Source: Odiellus spinosus (taxonomy: Eukaryota > Arthropoda > Arachnida > Opiliones > Phalangiidae). From it: a DNA stretch of 64,000 nt. Position 1 is the stretch's first letter. Each line of letters begins with the position of its first letter. Below the pieces are notes generated by a model that was given only the letters and a program-made list of their open reading frames with translations, did not search any database and was not told the origin of the DNA. The DNA lies in NCBI GenBank assembly GCA_963920705.1, contig OY987228.1, positions 3,347,056 through 3,411,055 on the forward strand. Reading direction: 5' to 3'. Positions 55,635-64,000 of this stretch are shown in pieces. Both the position numbers and the translations under genes were made by a program.

Positions 55635-56276
55635 AAATTATACAAAAACGTTGTTTTGCTTCGCACTTCAAAAAAGTGCATTTATAGGTAAGAATTTCAA
55701 ACCCGTGAAGGGACAGAAATTATAAATTCACGGTGAAAGAAATATGAAAGTCACAGTCTAAGAAATCATAAAGCTATAATTATAATAATTAATATGAATA
55801 AAAAATTTACAAAAAAATGACGTATAAATTCGGCCTATCGAAACTTTTAATTATGCAGAAATCATTCTGTTGTAGAATCCACTCTTGGTAAGGGTAACTA
55901 AAAGCCATCTATGCGTGGAAAGGTAGAATAGCATAATACCAAATAGTTCCTGCCCGCGTTTATAAAATGTTTAGTTGTTAGTATGGATGGTTGCAGTTTT
56001 CAGTTAGTAAAAGGAAACATTCGCCTCTTTATAAAGTTTCTAATCATTAAATCTACATAAGTAAAAGTTTCGATAGGCCGAATTTATACGTCATTTTTTT
56101 GTAAATTTTTTATTCATATTAATTATTATAATTATAGCTTTATGATTTCTTAGACTGTGACTTTCATATTTCTTTCACCGTGAATTTATAATTTCTGTCC
56201 CTTCACGGGTTTGAAATTCTTACCTATAAATGCACTTTTTTGAAGTGCGAAGCAAAACAACGTTTTTGTATAATTT
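55635..56276. mobile_element. Foldback element with ~214-bp near-perfect arms
   Basis: The left arm (AAATTATACAAAAACG ... CGGCCTATCGAAACTTTTA) and right arm are near-exact complements, about 214 bp each around a 214-bp spacer. High arm identity suggests youth or ongoing arm conversion. No coding content and no certain target duplication. Confidence 0.9.
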
Positions 56277-56465
56277 AAAGTACTAGTTAAATCATTTTCT
56301 GGTAAAATTAGATTTATTTCTTGAAATCAAAATGGATAGTTTTAGGGGAAATGGGAGTCAGTGTGTAGTTAAAATAAGGTTTTCACGTATATTTCATGAA
56401 CTCAAAATGGAAATTGAGTATCATTTTCGGAAAGATCGTTAAAAAACGATTCAAAATATATATAC

Positions 56466-56700
56466 TGATATGTCTACGCTTCAATAAAGAAAGAAAAAAA
56501 CTAATTAGCTATTACCAGTTTTATCTAAGAGAATAGATCAGTTTTTTTTTTTTATGGATTGTATAAATGCCTAATCAAATGTTTTGTAAACTCATTCATC
56601 AGACGGAAGTTCTTTTGTAAACTTCGAGAATTAAATAAGGTTTTATTAGTAGAAATGTATTCTTGATTTAGTAAGTCTTACCCTGCTTCAAGATACAACA
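56466..56700 (+). repeat. 5' LTR of the Gypsy element
   Basis: It starts TGATATGTCTACGCTTCAAT and ends GCTTCAAGATACAACA. Near-identical to 60856-61065 except for indels and its last 24 bases, which the 3' copy lacks. It contains AATAAA near 56484. Confidence 0.85.
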
Positions 56701-56848
56701 ATGGCGACGGATACCGGATACGAGACCTACGCGTAAAGAGACTGTTCTTGCTGAACACTGCTACAACACTACCGGAACGTAATCTTCCATTCCTACTGAA
56801 TATTGCTACAATATTCCTGGTACTAACTGCTCAATTACAAGGGACAGC

Positions 56849-57586
56849 GTGCCTTCTACAGGAACCTTCCAATATTTTGATGAATCTAACGAACCTTGGA
56901 GTTTATATGCCGAGAGAATGGAGCTTTACCTTAAAGCCAACAAAATCACTGACGACGAAATGAAAATAGCCACTTTTCTGACGCTACTAGGACCGAAAAC
57001 ATATGCCTGTCTAAGAAGTCTCGTCAGTCCTGCTAAGCCTGCTGAAAAATTCTACAATGAACTGGTCACTATTTTAAACAACCACTTCGACCCGCCACCT
57101 TCTGAAGTCACGGAACGCGTAAACTTTGGAAATCGTAAGAGATTAAAAAATGAATCAGTTGCGTTATACGTTTCAGAATTACGACGCGTGGCACGATTTT
57201 GCAATTTTGGCACCAATCTCGACACCATGCTGAGAGATCGTTTAATTGCTGGGATCGAAAATGAGACTATTCAAGGAAAGTACCTGCTGGAAACACCCGA
57301 CACCTTTACCCTGCAAAAAGCCATAGACATAGCCATCAGTATCGAAGCTACCGCGAAGAACCTATCAAGTCTCAACGAGAAACCTTCAACTAATTCTTCA
57401 ACTACTACGGATCAGATCAATGTCCTTAATACAAATACAAATATCGACGAAGAAACAACTTTCAAAAGAACAAAGAAGGAAGTACTACACAGGCTAGACG
57501 TCGATGTTTTCGTTGTGGAAAATCTGATCACCGTGCTGACAAGTGTAATCATATACAGACGAGTTGTTCGTATTGCAAGAAAATAG
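56849..57586 (+). pseudogene. gag: Gypsy gag (capsid), frameshifted
   Basis: It encodes a retrotransposon capsid core: WSLYAERMELYLKANKI near the start, FLTLLGPKTYACLRSLV and then the major homology-like region. The two CCHC zinc knuckles (CFRCGKSDHRADKC and CSYCKKIGHLARVC, 57502-57610) are in the reading frame of pol, not of the capsid part. A single-base shift somewhere in about 57440-57500 therefore separates them. This is probably a mutation rather than programmed frameshifting, since the knuckles normally belong to gag. The first supported codon is GTG; the true start is unclear. Confidence 0.85.
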
Positions 57587-57606
57587 GTCATTTAGCCAGA
57601 GTTTGC

Positions 57607-60600
57607 ATGTCAGCTGAACATGACAAAAAGAAGCAGAGCTACGATACTACAAAGTCTAGGAATAACAAGTTACATTCCTTGGATTTCGAGTCAAACCCTT
57701 TTTTGATTCCAACGCGGAAGACCAGTAAGAATACAGAAACTAATGAATATTCTATGTTCCAACTCACCACGTTAGATCCAGCTCCAAGACCGTACATCTA
57801 CGAGTTTCAAATCAACGGTACAAAAGTGGAAATGGAACATGACTCTGGCGCAGCATACTCGGTCATGTCCATTGAAAAGTATAATAAACTCAAGAACAAG
57901 AACGACCTACCGGAACTACAACCGGCTCCAACGACTCTACGTTCGTACACAGGCTTACTTGTTGAAGTCCGAGGATTTGCCATAATCAACGTCACATTCG
58001 AGAACGTAAGCAAGTCTCTTCCTTTACTAATCGTCTCTCATCCTGGTTCAAGTTTATGCGGCAGAAATTGGATTGAAGCCTTCAATCTTGCTCCACAACA
58101 TAATGCTTTGCTTTGGACTACTTCCGAGTCGCTTGATCTTAACTTACAGAAGATTATCAAAACTCACGATAGACTATTTTCTCCTGGTTTGGGAAAAATT
58201 AAAGGAGTTCAAGCACATCTACATCGACGAGGAGATATTAAACCTCGTTTCTACAAACCCAGACCAGTACCTTTCGCACACCGAGACCAAGTCAATGCAG
58301 AATTGGACCGACTACAATCTGATGGTATTATAGAATCAGTTCCAACATCAGAATGGGCAGCACCTATTGTTGTAGTACTCAAGCAAAATAAGAACATCCG
58401 AATCTGTGGTAGTTTTAACCTTACTGCTAATCAAGCTACTTCTGTCGAGCAATATCCCTTACCAAAAATCAACGAACTCTTTTCAAATCTCAACGGTGGT
58501 CAACGTTTTACAAAACTCGATCTGAGAGACGCCTATAACCAAATAGAACTCGATGAAGAATCAAGAAATTTGGTAGTAATAAATACTCAAAAAGGTCTTT
58601 TCATATATACGAGGTTACCATTCGGAGTATCCTCAGCAGCTGCAGTTTTTCAAAGACAGATGGAGCAAATACTTGTTGGCATTGATCGAATAGCAATATT
58701 TCAAGACGATTTGCTAATAACAGGAAGAAACGATCACGAACACCTGGAAGTCTTAGAGAAGGCGCTCTCTCGTCTTGAGACTGCCGGGGCTAAACTACGA
58801 AAAGAGAAGTGCGAGTTCTGTCGAGTATCTGGAACATGTTTTGAACGCTAAAGGTCTAAATCCATCCCAGAAACATCTCGAGCCTATCATTGATGCACCA
58901 ATTCCGAAAGACGTTTCCCAACTTCGTTCATTCTTGGGACTTGTTACATATTACGCCAAATTCGTCCCGAATATGTCCGATCTTTTGTCTCCCCTTTATC
59001 AACTTACCCGCAAAGGAGTAGAATGGAACTGGAATGCAGAAGCTGCCGATTCTTTTCGACGAGCGAAGGAAGTTCTCGCTTCACCGGCAGTTCTCGTGCA
59101 CTATGATACAGAAAAACCGATTATTCTTGCTTGTGATCGCCATTCGGAGTCGGAGCTGTACTTTCCCATGAAGAATCTAGCGGCGACGACAGACCGATAG
59201 CCTTTACCTCCAGAACACTAAACAAAGCCGAGCAGAATTATAGTCAAATAGAAAGACTATATATTTGGAGTTACCAAATTTCGACAATATCTACTTGGCA
59301 GAAAATTTTTGTTGTTAACAGATCATAGTCCTCTGGCGACCTTACTCTCTCCACAGAAGCAAATTCCTACGACGACAGCGTCAAGAATTCAGAGATGGGC
59401 AATCACGTTAGCCGCGTACGACTACGAGATCAAATTCAAACCAGGCTCAAAGAATGGTAACGCTGATGCCATGAGCCGTCTACCTTTACCGACACCAGCT
59501 AACATTCCGCCACAACCAACGGAATACGTAATGATGCTCGAGACATTGCAAAGCTATCCAATCTCGTTCAAAGACATAGGAGAAGCTACGCAGTCTGATT
59601 CCATCTTATCTAAAGTGCCGAAATTCATCCAGGATGGTTGGCCTTCGAAGAGTCCATCAGAAATCATGAAACCATTTTTCAGTCGGAGAAATGAGTTTAC
59701 CACAGATTCTGGTATTATAATTTGGAACAATCGTATTTTTATTCCGAAGGAGTTTCGTAAAACCATTTTAGAAGAGCTGCATGATGGCCATTTTGGGATT
59801 ACAAAAACCAAACGTCTAGCAAGAGCTGCTGTCTGGTGGCCTAATCTGGACAGCGATATCGAAAACCTAGTTGCAAGTTGCAATGAATGCCAACAACGGA
59901 TGGCATTGCCTCCAAAAACAACCATTCATTGGCCACAATCAAAAGCTCCATGTTGATTATCTGGGACCTCTGGGCAACGACATGATTTTCGTTTTTCAAG
60001 ATACGTATTCAAATTGGATCGAAGCTGTTCCGGTCAAAACCTCTACATCACAAGTTACTATAGAATTACTCAGAGATATATTTTCTCATTATGGATTACC
60101 AATATGCCTCGTAACGGATAATGGAACGAATTTCATCAGTGATCAATTCTCGCGTTTCACCAAGGAGAATGGAATCAAGCATCTAACCATTGCCCCATAT
60201 CATCCGCCATCAAACGGGTTTGCTGAGAAAGCAGTCTCAACCATCAAGAATGGACTTGCGAAAAACAAAGAAGGTACTATTAAATCACGCCTCGCTAAAA
60301 TATTATTTTCACATAGACGTTCGCCAAATGATGAAGGACATTCTCCCGCTTCGCTATTTCTCGAAAGAGAACTTCGCAGTCGATTAGACTGCCTTCGACC
60401 TCCACCTTCAATTGGCGGAAAAACAAAACAACCGAACATCAACAAGTCTTTCAATAAAGGAGACACGGTTTGGGCTCGTAATTTTGGCAAAGGTCCCAAG
60501 CGGTATGAAGGTACAATCATAGCGCCAATTGGAAATGCCATGATGTCAATAGAAACACCTGCTGGAAATATTAAGCGTCATGTAAATCAAACCAGACATC

Positions 60601-60836
60601 GTACACTTCCAATATCAACGACCATTGAAGATCGCAGTCGGACAACTATGACATCAGAATTAATAAAATCGCCTGTTCCGGCACCAATTATCATTCCACA
60701 GGCTCAACTGTTGATTTCCCCTGATCCAGTAACTAGCACGGCTCACGAATCGGACCTCTCAAAAATTAGACCACCGCAAACACCAAGAAAGTCCTCAACA
60801 CTCACACGTCAACCAACAAGACTTAATTACAATTGA
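57607..60836 (+). pseudogene. pol: Gypsy pol: protease, reverse transcriptase, RNase H, integrase; multiple frameshifts
   Basis: Protease: EHDSGAAYSVMS (D-S-G). Reverse transcriptase: RLQSDGIIESVPTSEWAAPI, TKLDLRDAYNQI, and IFQDDLL in place of the usual Y/F-x-DD context. Then the connection segment (SVEYLEHVLNAKG) and RNase H (IILACD), a LLTDHSPL block, the NADAMSRLP block, and the integrase HHCC finger (HDGHFG ... CNECQQ). The integrase core has HVDYLGP, VTDNGTNF and SNGFAEKAV. Frame breaks are evident near 58820 (after KCEF), 59138 (after ACD), about 59255 and about 59940. The element is not competent. The C-terminal tail to 60836 is proline-rich. Confidence 0.92.
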
Positions 60837-60855
60837 AACATTCTTGGGGAGGAAA

Positions 60856-61065
60856 TGTGATATGTCTACTTCAATAAAGAAAGAAAAAAACTAATTAGCT
60901 ATTACCAGTTTTATCTAAGATCAGTTTTTTTTTTTTTTTTTTTATGGATTGTATAAATACCCAATCAAATGTTTTGTAAACTCATTCATCAGACGGAAGT
61001 TCTTTTGTAAACTTCGAGAATTAAATAATTTTTTATTAGTACAAATGTATTCTTGATTTAGTAAG
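60856..61065 (+). repeat. 3' LTR of the Gypsy element, truncated
   Basis: It starts TGTGATATGTCTAC after the polypurine tract and ends at GATTTAGTAAG, where the next element begins. It lacks 24 bases found at the end of the 5' LTR. It has a longer T run (near 60925) than its partner. Confidence 0.88.
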
Positions 61066-62900
61066 TGGGTCAATCCATGTGAATTCGACTAGATGAAAAA
61101 AGGCCTAATTTTAAATTTCAACCATATATAAGTGGAAGAAACTCATATATACCAAATTTCAGACTCCAAAAAAAATTATTTCTCGAGTTATAATTTTTTA
61201 AAGTTTTTTGCATAAATTTGAATTTTAAATTATCAAATTGGGTTTTCTCTAATATCTTTAGAATTAATAGCCTTAAATTAATAAAAATTCATATTATAGA
61301 CGAAAAAACGGTGCTGAATACGAATTTGATGACGAAAACACTGGAAAAAAATTACAGAACGAGATATTTTCAATTTTTGGGGGTCTCATAGGGGCCAAAT
61401 TTGAGACTTGAACGTCACCTTCAAAAATTCTGAAAATTTAATATTTTTGGCCCAACAGGCTATCTACTTTGAATTATAAACGGGATCAATGAGAGACTAT
61501 TTTAAAGTGAAAAAAATATTTTTATTTTTCGAAATTTTAGCCTTTTATTTTGAATTAAAATATCAATTTCACGTCATTCAATCAATTTTTTGGAACAGGT
61601 CCTGCTTCCCATTTGATGTTTTATCGGCAATCTACTCTAAATTAGTCATTAAGACATAAAAGGGACTCAATTCCAATTTGAAGCCTAAAAAGCGGGTTAT
61701 ATAATAACCTTAACCACATCATAGTAATACATATATATATATATACAAAAACTATTTTTTGGAAAATCCATTCTCATTGATCCCATTTATAATTTGAAGT
61801 AGATAGACTGTTGGGCCAAAAACATTACATTTTCAGAATGTTCGAAGGTGGTGCTCAAGTCCCAAATTTGGTCCTGGTCCCTATGAGACCCCACGTCCAC
61901 CCATCCCAAATTTAGTTATCCGTCTTAGTATTTCTTAAGCAGGATTTTAGGATTAAAATTAGGATTGAGCCCCCCTTTTCTATGCCTTAATTACTAATTT
62001 AGAGTAGATTGCCGATAAAACATCAAATGGGAAGCAGTACCTGTTCCAAAAAATTGATTGAATGACGTGAAATTGATATTTTAATTCAAAATAAAAGGCT
62101 AAAATTTCGAAAAATAAAAAAAAAAAAATTTTCACTTTAAAATAGTCTCTCATTGTTATAAATAGAGATAGATGAAGAGGAGAAAATATATTTTATAAAA
62201 AGAAAGAAAAAAAAATATTTAATCTTTGTATAAAAAATTACTTTTGTTTTGATAACAGATGTGTTTTAGCGATAAGGATAAATGTTTTTGACTTTACCGA
62301 GTTTATTTAAACAATCAAATTTTAAATCCCAATCAGTTGTAATTTTGACGAGCGTTAGCAACGTTTAATGTAGAAACTTAAGTAAATTTAGAAATAAACC
62401 TTTGCTGTTAATGTTTTAAGACTAGAGTTTTATTTTCGAGTTAACGAGAATTTACACTCATTGATCCCGTTTATAATTCAAAGTAGATAGCCTGTTGGGC
62501 CAAAAATATTAAATTTTCAGATTTTTTGAAGGTGACGTTCAAGTCTCAAATTTGGCCCCTATGAGACCCCCAAAAATTGAAAATATCTCGTTCTGTAATT
62601 TTTTTCCAGTGTTTTCGTCATCAAATTCGTATTCAGCACCGTTTTTTCGTCTATAATGTGATTTTTTTATTAATTTAAGGCTATTATTTCTAAAGATATT
62701 AGAGAAAACCCAATTTGATAATTTAAAATTCAAATTTATGCAAAAAACTTTAAAAAATTATAACTCGAGAAATAATTTTTTTTGGAGTCTGAAACTTGGT
62801 ATATATAAGTTTCTTCCACTTATATATCCGTAGAAAAATAATGGTTGAAATTTAAAATTAGGCCTTTTTTCATCTAGTCGAATTCACATGGATTGACCCA
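61066..62900. mobile_element. 1.8-kb nested foldback element
   Basis: The ends are TGGGTCAATCCATGTGAATT and its complement. The outer arms extend about 430 bp (through ACGGTGCTGAATACGAATTT). A second inverted pair follows at about 61490-61655 and 61985-62153 (CATTTGATGTTTTATCGGCA). A third, diverged copy of the arm sequence sits near 61775-61890. The right arm is interrupted by a solo LTR. No transposase; no clear target duplication. Confidence 0.85.
62154..62456 (+). mobile_element. Solo LTR with 5-bp target duplication
   Basis: The 303-bp insertion starts TGTTATAAATAG and ends GAATTTACA, and is flanked by CTCAT on both sides (62149-62153 and 62457-62461). The uninterrupted partner arm at about 61475-61505 shows the empty site. 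TG...CA ends, an internal TATA-like tract and AATAAA near 62392 support an LTR. Its family is not the Gypsy element at 56466. Confidence 0.9.
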
Positions 62901-64000
62901 TATAGCATCCAAGAAACGTTTCGCGCTGGTCGCGACGCTTAATGGAGATTCTAACAGAATGAGCAGGAGTTCCCGCCTATAACATCATCTAGTCTTCCCA
63001 TTCACCAACTATCACCATCTCGGCCGCCTACCCGTCGCTACATTGAACTCCATCCTGAAGCCTTGTGATAAGTACAATAGTACTTTAAGAAGTGTAAATA
63101 TAGTAGCAATTTGAAGTGTAGCCTGGCATCGGTCGATTAAGTTTGCACGTAGCGTGTAAATATTATTTTGGAGGGTATTAATGTTGTAGGGTAGTAGTTT
63201 ATAGTTAAAGGCGCAATTATCGTAGTAGTAGGTGTTATAGTAGGATGATTGGACACTAGAAAGCCAATACCTACATAGTAGTAGTAATTGTTGTAGTAGT
63301 AATTGTTGTTATGTCAAATATAATTAAAACAGACTCATGGTATGACAAGTTAAGTCTCATTATGTTAAGCTAACCATTTCATAGTAGTAGGAATATCAAC
63401 GCTTGGCAAGGTTAGGCCGCTGGTATTAAAAAGCGTTATAATTATTCGAATTTACGAGTATTCGATGTTTGAAAACGATTATTCGAATTCACGAGTATTC
63501 AGTGTTTGAAAACGATCATTCCAATTCACGAGTATTCAGTGTTTGAAAACGAGTATTCGGTTTATGAAATAGGATTATTCGAATTCACGAATATTCGGTA
63601 TTAGCCAGGTATTTTTGTTTCAAATTGTGAACATGTCGTGTTATTTTCCGTTTAAGGCAAATTGATATTCTTTCTTATTTGCACTAATACGTAGGGTAGG
63701 AATTGATATGTTTTCATTTAATACATTTTTAATGCATATAAAATATTCATTTATTTTTTCGACTTAAAAGAGTATAGTTTTTAAATAGTATTAAGTTACT
63801 TGACTAACGCACACAATGTAACGAAAAAACTTTACAAACAGTAGCTTAATTACTATTAAGGAACAGTAATTAAAATCTCATTAGAGTTTGCATTTTTTAT
63901 ATTAATTTAAATTTAAGGATGTCTTATAATTTTAATTAAATTTTTAAATTACATTTTAATGATTTTTGATAAAGATATTTGATTCGCTGCACTTTATTGA
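62901..64000. other. Simple repeats, no gene recognised
   Basis: Interrupted GTAGTA/TTGTTGTAGTAGTAA trinucleotide tracts lie at about 63200-63320. About four copies of a ~37-bp unit (GATTATTCGAATTCACGAGT plus ATTCAGTGTTTGAAAAC) lie at 63437-63600. The rest is AT-rich. Confidence 0.6.

Larger units (their letters stand above)
56466..61065 (+). mobile_element. Ty3/Gypsy LTR retrotransposon, degenerate
   Basis: Direct LTRs flank gag, protease, reverse transcriptase, RNase H and integrase in Ty3/Gypsy order. The polypurine tract GGGGAGGAAA (60846-60855) directly precedes the 3' LTR, and a probable primer site starting TGGCGACGG follows the 5' LTR. There is no envelope gene. Several frameshifts make it non-functional. 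The 3' LTR is cut short where the 61066 foldback element starts. Confidence 0.95.

Noticed and set aside
57440-57500. Programmed gag-pol frameshift in the Gypsy element
   Set aside because: The shift lies before the zinc knuckles, within gag, and pol has at least four more frame breaks; decay is the simpler explanation.

Overview
The window reads as AT-rich eukaryotic DNA, most likely from an arthropod. The reasons are TTAGG-type repeats (for example 15607-15645 and 43735-43770), arthropod-style transposons with their target duplications, short spliceosomal introns, TATA promoters and AATAAA signals. No tRNA, rRNA or clearly intact host gene was found. The only host-like gene is a short LSH/HELLS-like N-terminal fragment at 22991-24220. 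The species cannot be named from this sequence.

Layout. 1-25 kb holds small transposons and tandem arrays: a piggyBac-type MITE (1315-1748), a non-LTR reverse transcriptase fragment (3915-4870), two blocks of a ~195-bp repeat around 25-bp and 23-bp minisatellites, a 23/24-bp minisatellite, a hAT-type MITE with a perfect 8-bp duplication (18003-18398), a P-element-like transposon with a perfect 8-bp duplication and THAP transposase remnants (19499-21058), and a second THAP transposase remnant (21529-22706).

24907-39341 is a nearly intact Polinton/Maverick (adintovirus-like) element of about 14.4 kb. Its inverted termini each carry an outward-facing tRNA-like module. The plus strand carries a morphogenesis and integration block: packaging ATPase, small virion-type proteins, chromodomain integrase, penton-type minor capsid protein, pVI/pX-like protein, double-jelly-roll major capsid protein and adenain-type protease. 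These ORFs overlap or abut by a few bases, like an operon. The minus strand carries a six-exon protein-primed family B DNA polymerase and a PC4-like ssDNA-binding gene whose ATG is made by splicing. The polymerase would copy the element, the integrase would insert it, and ATPase, protease, capsid and penton proteins would build and fill a particle. The only break seen in the core set is an apparent one-base frameshift in an accessory gene.

39.3-56 kb returns to repeats: a 100-bp satellite, a foldback element, a 20-bp minisatellite, an opposite-orientation copy of the piggyBac-type MITE, and a head-to-tail repeat pair containing a 30-bp array rich in CGGCCATCTT. 56466-61065 is a Ty3/Gypsy retrotransposon broken by several frameshifts. 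Its 3' LTR stops at a 1.8-kb foldback element (61066-62900), which contains a 303-bp solo LTR with a 5-bp duplication. The last kilobase has simple repeats.

Three unrelated-looking palindromic elements (15.2-16.1, 43.5-44.0 and 47.8-48.0 kb) share one design: inverted arrays of short words around a TTAGG-like centre. Two of them sit inside minisatellites. I do not recognise this design as a described family.
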